Shown here one piece after another: positions 25,191-32,698 of a stretch of 64,000 nucleotides of DNA. The notes beneath the pieces are model-generated. The model was not told where the DNA came from. It did not search any database and saw nothing but the letters and a program-made list of their open reading frames with translations. The translations under genes were made by a program, and so were the position numbers. Source of the DNA: Candidatus Zhuqueibacterota bacterium (GTDB lineage: Bacteria; Zhuqueibacterota; Zhuqueibacteria; Oceanimicrobiales; Oceanimicrobiaceae). The stretch covers positions 1-64,000 of the forward strand of contig JAJDAF010000064.1 of NCBI GenBank assembly GCA_029261995.1, given 5' to 3'. The first letter of the stretch is position 1, and each line of letters begins with the position of its first letter.

Positions 25191-26471
25191 ATGAAGAGAT
25201 TTAGATTGACACTCGTTTTGCTCTCGATAAGTTGGGGACTTATCGGCTGCAGCGGCGACGACAATCCCTCCAACCCGCCAGATGATGAGCTGGTCCAACT
25301 CACCTGCGTAGAATGTCACACGGACCAGGATGTTCTGGTTGCCCTCGCTACCGAACCCCCGGAAACCGGCGGCGAATCGGGCGAGGGCTGAGGTGGAGCC
25401 GTGCCTCCGTTGGAGGCCTGGAAAAAAGTCCTGGTTAGCGAGGAATATCTGAGTTCGAAACATGGCGAGTTGGCATGCACAGAGTGCCACGGTGGTCCCT
25501 CTACTCAGGAGACGATGCAGGTGGCGCATGAGAATGTCGTTGCTGCGCCATCCAACGACCCGGTGGCAAACTGTGACAGGTGTCATACGGGAGTCGGCGC
25601 CGGCCACCAGACCAGTCTGCATGTCAGCCTGGAAGGCTACCGGGAGACGATCCGGCAGCGTGCCGGGCAATCCGTGCTCTCGCCTGAGCTTGAAAGCATG
25701 ATGCAAACAGCTTGCTCCAGTTGCCATACGAGTTGCGGCCAGTGCCACATCTCACGGCCAAAATCGGTGGGTGGCGGATTCATCAGCGGCCATGTTTTCA
25801 ACAAACGGCCGAACATGATCTTGAATTGCACGGCCTGCCACGGCAGCCGCATTGGTGAGGAGTTCCGCGGGGAGCATGTCGGTCTTTCGGCGGATGTGCA
25901 CTATAACCAAGGCATGCAATGTGGCGCCTGCCACGACGCTGATGAGGCACACACCTCTGACGCCAATTCCGTACACCGCTACGATGAGTCACTTACGCAA
26001 TGCCAGGACTGCCATCTGGTCGGTAGCGAAAACGCGTATCACGCTGTGCATGGTGACAAACTGAGCTGTCAGGTTTGCCATTCGCAACCCTACAAGAACT
26101 GCTACAGTTGTCACGTTGGCAAGGAGTCCCGCGGTCTGCAGCAGCCATCAGAATTGGGCTTCAAAATCGGAAAGAACTATTTGAAGAGCGCAGCCCGACC
26201 GTATGATTACACCGTCGTCCGGCACGTGCCCATCGCGCCGGATTCTTACGAAGAATGGGCTCCCGGCCAATTGACCAACTTTGCCGCCTTGCCAACCTGG
26301 AAGTATGCAACACCGCATAATATTCAAAAGAATACGCCTCAAACCGGGGATTGCACAAGTTCATGCCACAACAACCCGGATGTCTTCCTGACCTCCGCCG
26401 ACCTGGATAGCGCGTCAGCCGAGGAACAGACCGCAAATGCCGAGGTTGTTGTGCAAAATATACCTAAATGA
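25191..26471 (+). CDS. multiheme lipoprotein cytochrome c with in-frame UGA (candidate selenoprotein)
   Basis: Annotated as one gene of 426 residues if UGA at 25389-25391 (codon 67) is read through, most simply as selenocysteine. The first part has a lipoprotein signal (LIGC, Cys20) and one CxxCH haem site; the part after the UGA has nine more CxxCH sites and one CTSSCH, but no signal peptide. As haem c is attached outside the cytoplasm, the second part makes sense only as a continuation in the same frame. A hairpin at 25399-25421 fits a bacterial SECIS. An AGAAGAG site precedes the ATG. The stop overlaps ATGA at 26468 ahead of the rhodanese gene. Likely a respiratory electron-transfer protein or reductase; the substrate is unknown. 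The alternative is a nonsense-mutated gene. Confidence 0.7.
25399..25421 (+). promoter_or_regulatory. SECIS-like hairpin downstream of the UGA
   Basis: Six-pair stem GCCTCC / GGAGGC (25403-25408 and 25412-25417) with loop GTT, extended below one mismatch by three pairs (CCG / TGG). The loop starts with G, 17 bases after the UGA. Bacterial SECIS elements lie just 3-prime of the UGA with a G at the start of the apical loop, so spacing and loop fit. Confidence 0.5.
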
Positions 26472-26494
26472 CTCAAAAACAAGACGAGGATACC

Positions 26495-27508
26495 ATGAAA
26501 CACACAATTAAATCTATTGCAAGCTTGGGACTGGTTTTGCTGCTGTCCGGTCTCTTTGTATTCGGTTGCGGCGATGACGATGTGCTGACACCCGCACAAA
26601 CCGAATTCGACGTGATTCAACCTGCAACCGATGCTTACACCGGCAACGCCTCACAAAGTGCGATCGTCAAAGCGCAGGACCTGTTTGACAACATCAACGA
26701 TGGCGACGCCACAAATGACTACGTGGTCGTGAGTGTGCGGTCTGCTGAGCATTTCGCGCTCGGACATGTCCCTGGCGCCATCAATATTCCCTGGCGAACC
26801 GTGGGACAACAGGCAAATCTGGACCTGTTGACTCAGGGCAGCAAGATCGCGGTCTATTGCTACACCGGTCACACCGGCGGAATTGCCACAACCCTGCTCA
26901 ACGCGATGGGTTACGAAGCCTACAACATGAAATTCGGGATGGGCTCCTGGACGACGGATGCTGCAGTCAGAGTCGCCAGCCCCTTCACCGAGGCTACGGA
27001 CGGTCACGACTTCGCAGTGGAGACCACCATCAACAATCCCACTGCCACGTTTGATATTCCAACGACTGAGTACACCGCTGTCACCGACCCGAATGCGATT
27101 CTGCTCGCGGCATGTGATTTTGTAGCAACCAACATTGCCGCGGTCGCCAAAGCGCAGGACCTGTTCGACAATCTCAATGATGGCAACGCGGCGAACGATC
27201 CAATCGTTGTCAGTGTGCGCAGTGCAGAGCACTACGCACTCGGTCATGTGCCCGGCGCAATCAATATTCCCTGGCGTTCAATTGCCGATGAGGACAACCT
27301 GCAGAAACTGGATCCCACGAAAGAAATCGTTGTCTACTGCTACACCGGTCATACGGGCGCTGTTGCGACAACCGCGCTTAAATTATTGGGATACAATGCA
27401 GCAAATATGAAATTCGGAATCATGTCCTGGACTCAAGACGCCGCGGTTCGCGTTGCCGCCCCGTTCACCGAGGCCACAGACGCCCATGATTTTCCATTGG
27501 AGCAATAG
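26495..27508 (+). CDS. lipoprotein with two rhodanese domains
   Basis: 337 residues. Lipoprotein signal with Cys25 (LFVFGC). Two rhodanese-like domains, each ending in the active-site loop VYCYTGHTG, give two potential persulfide-carrying cysteines. The two halves share long near-identical blocks (AKAQDLFDN, VVSVRSAEH, LGHVPGAINIPWR, NMKFG, AAVRVA-PFTEATD), so the gene arose by internal duplication. ATG 26495 has GAGGA upstream; ATG 26468 would overlap the cytochrome stop as ATGA. Co-transcribed with the cytochrome, it suggests sulfur or selenium transfer outside the cytoplasm; the substrate is unknown. Confidence 0.9.
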   Translation: MKHTIKSIASLGLVLLLSGLFVFGCGDDDVLTPAQTEFDVIQPATDAYTGNASQSAIVKAQDLFDNINDGDATNDYVVVSVRSAEHFALGHVPGAINIPWRTVGQQANLDLLTQGSKIAVYCYTGHTGGIATTLLNAMGYEAYNMKFGMGSWTTDAAVRVASPFTEATDGHDFAVETTINNPTATFDIPTTEYTAVTDPNAILLAACDFVATNIAAVAKAQDLFDNLNDGNAANDPIVVSVRSAEHYALGHVPGAINIPWRSIADEDNLQKLDPTKEIVVYCYTGHTGAVATTALKLLGYNAANMKFGIMSWTQDAAVRVAAPFTEATDAHDFPLEQ

Positions 27509-27545
27509 CGGCAGACTGTTGTTCTTCATCTACACCTCCTTGGGC

Positions 27546-27579
27546 AAAGGCGTGGACATTTTGTTCACGCCTTTTTTTT
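27546..27579 (+). terminator. intrinsic terminator of the cytochrome/rhodanese operon
   Basis: Nine-pair stem AAAGGCGTG / CACGCCTTT with an 11-base loop and a run of eight T, 38 bases after the rhodanese stop. Confidence 0.92.
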
Positions 27580-27647
27580 GTCCCCCGCGTGAATCGATGT
27601 TGGAAGAGTTCGGTGCTGCAGCGCCTCCGGTGCTTTTGCCGCGTTGT

Positions 27648-28271
27648 TTAGTCACTTGTGACAGCGCTCAGCGCCATGCCGGCTCCTACCAACAGACTGC
27701 CTGTGACGCGATTCAGCACACGCAATTGCGCCGGCCTGCGAAAAACCTTGCGAGTCCTGGCAGCAAGTAGCGCATAGGCAATCGAGACTACCACAAATAT
27801 AAGGAGAAAAGTCGTACCCAAAACAGCGAGCTGAGGCGTTGCAGGCGTGGATGCGTCCAGAAATGGAGGGAAAAAGGCCGCATAAAACACGAGGGCCTTG
27901 GGATTTGTCATATCTACGGTAAATCCCTGCAGAAAGAATGACCAACTTGCCGGCGAATGAGCTCTCACCGAAGGCAGACTGGGAGCACTGCCCGCGCGCC
28001 ATTGTTGAATACCCATCCAAACCAGGTACGCCGCGCCGACCCATTTCATCCAGGAAAATAACTCTGCCGAAGCTAACATGACAGGCGCGAGTCCGAGCGT
28101 GGTGATGCCGAGAAACAAGGCATGCGACAGGGCTTCGCCTGAAATGGTAAACATAGCTCGACGAGCACCCGCACTCATTGAGTGCGAGAGGACGAGCATC
28201 ACGCTTGGACCCGGCGAGATAATCAGAACAGTCGCGGCGACAACAAATGCTAAGTAGATTTCCAGTGACAT
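27648..28271 (-). CDS. LysE/RhtB-family amino-acid exporter
   Basis: 207 residues, six membrane helices, the usual size for the family. The N-terminal signature SPGPSVMLVLSHSMSAGARRA and the later VWMGIQQWR segment are characteristic. Exports amino acids or derivatives across the inner membrane; the substrate cannot be told. GGAGA lies 6 bases before the ATG. It diverges from the Xaa-Pro peptidase gene. A short hairpin (AGCCCGG...CCGGGCTT, about 28321-28341) sits between the two starts. Confidence 0.92.
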   Translation of the reverse strand: MSLEIYLAFVVAATVLIISPGPSVMLVLSHSMSAGARRAMFTISGEALSHALFLGITTLGLAPVMLASAELFSWMKWVGAAYLVWMGIQQWRAGSAPSLPSVRAHSPASWSFFLQGFTVDMTNPKALVFYAAFFPPFLDASTPATPQLAVLGTTFLLIFVVVSIAYALLAARTRKVFRRPAQLRVLNRVTGSLLVGAGMALSAVTSD

Positions 28272-28447
28272 GCAAGTCTCCGATATTATTTGTGTGGGAA
28301 TAGTAATAACTCTCTACTCCAGCCCGGGGTTTCCGGGCTTGACTTTAACAGGTGTCATCACTATCGTTCTACGCGTTTGTGTCAAAACATTTTTTGCATA
28401 TTCCGACATAAAGGAAGAGCCATTTTTTTCTTGAGGGAGATCGTTCG

Positions 28448-29833
28448 ATGTTCAAACCCAGCACCTACGCAGCACGCAGAAAGAAGCTCAAATCAAAGTT
28501 CGACACGGGGTTGCTGATTTTCCTGGGCAATCGCGAGAGCCCGATGAATTACCCGGACAACTGCTATCACGATGTGCAGGACAGCAGTTTCATTTACTAC
28601 TGGGGCCACCAGGATTCAGGACTGGCAGGGCTCATCGATCTCGATGACGACCGGGAGACCTTGTTTGGCCATGATCTCACCGTCGATGAGATTGTCTGGA
28701 TGGGTGCGCAGGCAACATTGCAGGACAAAGCGGCGCAGGTCGGAGCCGCCGACACTGCTGAGTTCGACACCCTTGCCGAAACCATCCGGAGCGCTCGCGA
28801 GCAGGGGAAACGGATTCATTTCTTGCCGCAATATCGCAGCAATAACGCCATTTTTCTGGCGGAATGCCTTGCGGTTTCTCCTTCCATGCTTAATGATCTG
28901 GCTTCACTTGAGTTGGGCAAGGCTATCATCGGTCAACGCTCCTGCAAATCTAAAGAAGAATTACGAGAGATTGAGACTGCGCTGGAAATTACCTACGACA
29001 TGCACCTCTACGCCATGAAGCATACTCGCGCCGGTATCACCGAACGCAATATTGCCGGCGCAATTGAAGGAATCGCCCTGGCTGGCGGTAATGGTACGGC
29101 CTATCCGGTTATTTTTACGGTGCATGGCGAAACACTGCATAACCACTACCACGGCAATATCATGCAGGCGGGCCAGCTCGCCATCAACGATAGCGGCGCC
29201 TCAGCAATTTCCGGTTACGCCGGCGATATCACACGCACGATTCCTGTGTCGGGTAATTTTACCGACCAGCAGAAAGAAATCTACGAAATCGTACTCACAG
29301 CCCTCGACACCAGCATTAACATGGTCGCCCCGGATGTAAAATTTAAGGATGTGCACCTGCACGCCAGCAGGGTCATCGCGGACGGTTTGAAAAGTGTCGG
29401 ACTGATGAAAGGTGACATGGAAGAGGCCGTGGCGGCCGGTGCACACGCCCTGTTTTTCCCACATGGTCTCGGCCACATGATGGGCCTTGACGTCCACGAC
29501 ATGGAAGGCCTTGGCGAAGATCGTGTTGGTTATGATGACGAGGTCCAGCGCAGTGACCAGTTTGGTCTCGCCTATCTGCGATTCGGCAAACGGCCGCAGC
29601 CTGGCTACGTTCTCACGGTCGAACCCGGCATTTACTTCATTCCCGAACTGATTGCCGGCTGGAAGGCCGAAAAGAAGCACAAACGGTTTATCAATTACTC
29701 CAAAGTAGAAAAATATCTCGGATTCGGCGGCTTGCGGATCGAGGACAATATCGTTGTGACTGAGGAAGGCAGCAGGATCCTCGGTAAGCCAATTCCGAAA
29801 ACCATCGCAGATGTCGAGGCGCAGTCAGGCTAG
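28448..29833 (+). CDS. pepP: Xaa-Pro aminopeptidase (M24B, PepP-like)
   Basis: 461 residues. An N-terminal aminopeptidase-P domain is followed by the pita-bread fold. Metal-binding motifs are visible: NDSGAS and YAGDITRT (Asp ligands), HGLGHMMGLDVHD (His), EPGIYF (Glu) and RIEDNIVV (Glu). It removes N-terminal residues that precede proline, using two Mn or Co ions in the cytoplasm. GGGAGA lies 8 bases before the ATG. The downstream cyclodeaminase-like gene follows after 24 bases and is probably co-transcribed, suggesting joint use in proline or peptide catabolism. Confidence 0.92.
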   Translation: MFKPSTYAARRKKLKSKFDTGLLIFLGNRESPMNYPDNCYHDVQDSSFIYYWGHQDSGLAGLIDLDDDRETLFGHDLTVDEIVWMGAQATLQDKAAQVGAADTAEFDTLAETIRSAREQGKRIHFLPQYRSNNAIFLAECLAVSPSMLNDLASLELGKAIIGQRSCKSKEELREIETALEITYDMHLYAMKHTRAGITERNIAGAIEGIALAGGNGTAYPVIFTVHGETLHNHYHGNIMQAGQLAINDSGASAISGYAGDITRTIPVSGNFTDQQKEIYEIVLTALDTSINMVAPDVKFKDVHLHASRVIADGLKSVGLMKGDMEEAVAAGAHALFFPHGLGHMMGLDVHDMEGLGEDRVGYDDEVQRSDQFGLAYLRFGKRPQPGYVLTVEPGIYFIPELIAGWKAEKKHKRFINYSKVEKYLGFGGLRIEDNIVVTEEGSRILGKPIPKTIADVEAQSG

Positions 29834-29857
29834 CGTTTGCCAACAACTCTTATTGAG

Positions 29858-30847
29858 ATGTCCGACACAAAAATCAGAATTCTGTCCAGGCAAAATGTGG
29901 CGCGGGCGTTGTCCATGCCGGAAGCCATCATCCTGATGAAAGAGGCATTTGTTCAACTCTCCCGTGGCGAGGCTATCGTGCCTGTACGCATGGCCATGGA
30001 ACTGCCTCAAGACACCGGCCGGGTCTTGCTGATGCCCGCGTACCTTGCCCCTAGCCATCGGATCAGCGTCAAACTGGTTTCAATCATGGATGAAAACCCT
30101 GCCAGAGGCTTGCCGCTGATTCACGCCATGGTGATGGTCTTGGATTCCGAAACCGGCAAACCACTGGCGTTGATGGACGGGGAATATCTGACAGCGCTGC
30201 GTACCGGCGCGGCCTCAGGCCTTGCTACGGACCTGCTGGCGAAGCCCGACGCCGAACACCTTGCGATCATAGGTACCGGAGCCCAGGCGCGCTTTCAACT
30301 GCAAGCCGTGTCCTGCGTGCGGAACATCTCGCACTGCGTCGCCATTGACCGCAGCCAGGAAAATGCCGACCGCTTTGTCGAACAAACGCAGTCTGATTTC
30401 GATTTTCCAATTGAGGCGACCACCTCGCGAGACGCGCTTGCAACCGCGGACATTATCTGCACGGCCACCACCGCAAACACACCCGTGTTCTCTCACAGCG
30501 ACTTGCAGATGGGGGTTCACATCAATGCCATCGGGGCTTACACAGCCACTATGTGCGAAATTCCTCCGGAGACCGTTCAAGCGGCGAAAGTCGTCGTGGA
30601 CCACCGGCCATCCTGCCTCAGCGAAGCTGGTGACTTGATTCAGCCGTTACAACAAGGCTTGATCTCCGAAAGCCACATTCTCGCGGAATTAGGAGAAATC
30701 GCCGCCCGCGAAAAGGAAGTGCGTTTTTCCGCCAGCGACACTACCCTGTTTAAGTCAGTGGGCAACGCCGTACAGGATCTGGTCACGGCGACCCGGGTTT
30801 TAGAAAATAGTCTGAGACTCGGTCTGGGCGCCGAAGCCATTCTCTAA
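29858..30847 (+). CDS. ornithine cyclodeaminase/mu-crystallin family protein
   Basis: 329 residues. NAD-binding loop IGTGAQARFQLQA in the Rossmann half and the family's GEYLTALRTGAASGLATDLLA segment before it. Members include ornithine cyclodeaminase, lysine cyclodeaminase, alanine dehydrogenase and ketimine or pyrroline-2-carboxylate reductases; the sequence alone does not choose. Neighbouring Xaa-Pro peptidase favours a proline-related reaction. The ATG at 29858 is preferred; a TTG at 29837 in frame would add seven residues, and neither has a strong ribosome-binding site. Confidence 0.88.
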   Translation: MSDTKIRILSRQNVARALSMPEAIILMKEAFVQLSRGEAIVPVRMAMELPQDTGRVLLMPAYLAPSHRISVKLVSIMDENPARGLPLIHAMVMVLDSETGKPLALMDGEYLTALRTGAASGLATDLLAKPDAEHLAIIGTGAQARFQLQAVSCVRNISHCVAIDRSQENADRFVEQTQSDFDFPIEATTSRDALATADIICTATTANTPVFSHSDLQMGVHINAIGAYTATMCEIPPETVQAAKVVVDHRPSCLSEAGDLIQPLQQGLISESHILAELGEIAAREKEVRFSASDTTLFKSVGNAVQDLVTATRVLENSLRLGLGAEAIL

Positions 30848-30933
30848 GGCCGCTGCTTCGCGTCTTCTCCATCAATCCCAATTTCAATATTGAATCTCTG
30901 TTCACATTCAGCCATGTGCCAGGAATGGTCGAT

Positions 30934-30950
30934 TGTTTCACTGTGAAACA
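30934..30950. promoter_or_regulatory. 17-bp perfect palindrome, enhancer-type site
   Basis: TGTTTCAC-T-GTGAAACA, perfect 8-bp arms. Centre about 150 bases before the predicted transcription start of the sigma-54 promoter at 31066, a normal distance for an enhancer-binding protein. Its arms differ from the TGAAACG sites of the cytochrome operon, so a different activator is likely. Confidence 0.6.
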
Positions 30951-31065
30951 GATCAGAGCCTCAGCAGTCCGGGTTATGATGTGGTTTATTGCGCGCCGAT
31001 TGACAGCACGGTTTTCTGGCTGTTTTGACCGTCAGAATGCTTTCCCGACCGTCTGTCTCGGTGGC

Positions 31066-31081
31066 TGGCACGCCCTTTGCT
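31066..31081 (+). promoter_or_regulatory. sigma-54 promoter, near-perfect consensus
   Basis: TGGCACGCCCTTTGCT matches TGGCACG-N4-TTGC at every conserved base, with GG (31067-31068) and GC (31079-31080) ten bases apart. It points toward the small genes at 31526-32387. Confidence 0.75.
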
Positions 31082-31525
31082 TTTTGGTTGGACGACGCAC
31101 GCAGGCGGCACTCACCCATGACGATCACACTTCTTAGCACTGCCCAACTTTCGCATCATACCCTGCACCTGACCGCCGGACCGACCAATTGCCACAGGTG
31201 AATTGGCCAACCCGGCAAGATTCAAATCGACAGGCACGCCTCTTTGCCGACCCGGGGAATTTGCATTCGGGTTGCCTTTCGCGGTAAGGACACCGCACAG
31301 CTCTAGTTGATGAGAAAAATGGATTTGCCGGGCTTCCCAAGTATCGCCTTGCAGGAGAAAAAAGTCAATTCGGCAGCTTCTCCGACTCGCAGCGCCGACG
31401 ACCGCTTGTTTAGGAGAATCTCCCCGGATTCAAAGCTCTCAGGATGCTGTCACAGGACCCAGACCGGACCAAATCGACCGACAAACACCGACGACACCAT
31501 TCATCTTGGACACGCCATTCAAAAT

Positions 31526-31876
31526 ATGGAAAAACCAAAAACCGTTAAGCATCTGAAGGCAGAGCACAGCAAAGAAACGGTAAGACGCTACGGCGAAGAA
31601 TTGCTACAGCTCAGCGACAAATTGTTATCTGACGACCTGGAAGCGATTTTCGGACTGATGCTGCCCATGCTGGAAAAGGAAGAAGATGACGTGGCCACCA
31701 TGAAAACCTTCATCGCCAACGTTTGTGAAAAAGGTCAACTCAAAGTCGATGAGCGCCGGCGCATGATGTTTCGTCTCAACGAACTCGAAGCCGACCTGGC
31801 CATCGGCAAAATTGCGGTCCTTGACCTGCTGGCCCTGTTTCGTCAAGGCAGGCTGAGTCGGGAACAAAAAGGATAG
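31526..31876 (+). CDS. small helical protein of unknown function
   Basis: 116 residues, highly charged and almost wholly helical (LKAEHSKETVRRYGEELLQLSDKLL and following helices). No family recognised. No good ribosome-binding site precedes the ATG; it was chosen because the coding character begins here. The next gene starts 7 bases after its stop, so the two form an operon, apparently served by the sigma-54 promoter at 31066. Confidence 0.5.
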   Translation: MEKPKTVKHLKAEHSKETVRRYGEELLQLSDKLLSDDLEAIFGLMLPMLEKEEDDVATMKTFIANVCEKGQLKVDERRRMMFRLNELEADLAIGKIAVLDLLALFRQGRLSREQKG

Positions 31877-31883
31877 AACCCCC

Positions 31884-32387
31884 ATGATCAGACGACTCAA
31901 ATCTCTTGGGCAAAAACTAAAGGGTTGCTTGCGGCATGAAGCAGACCAACCGTTGCAGACTTGCGTTGGCAGCGAGACACTTTTCCCCGACGACTTGGAT
32001 CTAAAGGTACCGGACGCCCTACTCGAGGCCGGGGACAGCGATGAAATCATAGCCGTCCTTGATGATCTGAATGCGAGGCGTGAGCTTTACCATTCGGCAA
32101 TCATTCAACTGAAGACTCAACTCGAACGAATCCGAAACCACAAGGAGGGCATCACCGATTTCGTCGGGCAATTGCACCGCAGCACCAACATTAGCGAGCA
32201 GGAGATCAGGACGCTACGGCGCCAGATTGGCGATAAGGAGGCAGAAGTCGAGCGGATGGAGCGCATCTTTTCGGTGCTTTACAACAATCTGCAGGAAAAA
32301 CACTCGCAGATTTCGTCGGTTTTTGCGTCGCCAGAGTACGCTTTCTTGCTTAAGAAATATATGCAACCGCAGCCTGAGGGAGCTTGA
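31884..32387 (+). CDS. coiled-coil protein of unknown function
   Basis: 167 residues. Residues about 58-145 have a strong heptad pattern (LNARRELYHSAIIQLKTQLERIR and IRTLRRQIGDKEAEVERMERIF), a long coiled coil or helical hairpin. No signal peptide or membrane segment. AAGGAT lies 12 bases before the ATG. Partner of the preceding small helical protein. The putative RpoN control hints at a nitrogen, surface-structure or stress function, but nothing in the protein settles this. Confidence 0.6.
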   Translation: MIRRLKSLGQKLKGCLRHEADQPLQTCVGSETLFPDDLDLKVPDALLEAGDSDEIIAVLDDLNARRELYHSAIIQLKTQLERIRNHKEGITDFVGQLHRSTNISEQEIRTLRRQIGDKEAEVERMERIFSVLYNNLQEKHSQISSVFASPEYAFLLKKYMQPQPEGA

Positions 32388-32698
32388 ACAAAGGAAAGAA
32401 GCCACCTGTCAAAATATGTCTCAACCAGGGGAGGAAGAAATGACAAATCTTAAGCAGGTGGCCACTGGAGGGATGTTGCTGATTGCTTGATTATATAGAT
32501 GCCGCCTGCGCTGAATCTCTCTCAAGTTTCGGAATATTTTTTTGCCCAGCCCGCTTGTCACCCAATCAAAAACCGTTGAAACGGCAAATGAAGAACCAGA
32601 TGAAAGGAGCCTTCATTCAGTGATTTGCACGGACTCTCACGGTCCATATCAATCTGAATGATCCGAATATCTTGTTATGTTTCGCTTGGATTGGGGTG
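32388..32698. other. intergenic stretch between convergent genes
   Basis: No gene, clear terminator or repeat seen between the coiled-coil gene and the end of the carbamoyltransferase gene on the other strand. Confidence 0.4.

Larger units (their letters stand above)
30848..31525. other. long leader with sigma-54 control region
   Basis: No gene seen on either strand. It contains the palindrome at 30934-30950 and the promoter at 31066-31081, leaving a 5-prime leader of about 430 bases before the next credible start at 31526. An earlier in-frame start at 31307 would give a polar, low-complexity extension and has no ribosome-binding site. Confidence 0.5.

Noticed and set aside
25392-26471. Downstream cytochrome part as an independent gene starting GTG at 25401
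   Set aside because: No signal peptide for a haem-c protein, no ribosome-binding site, and the frame is continuous with the upstream lipoprotein part.
30916-31137. 73-codon frame in the leader before the small helical genes
   Set aside because: It spans the sigma-54 promoter and palindrome and has no ribosome-binding site.
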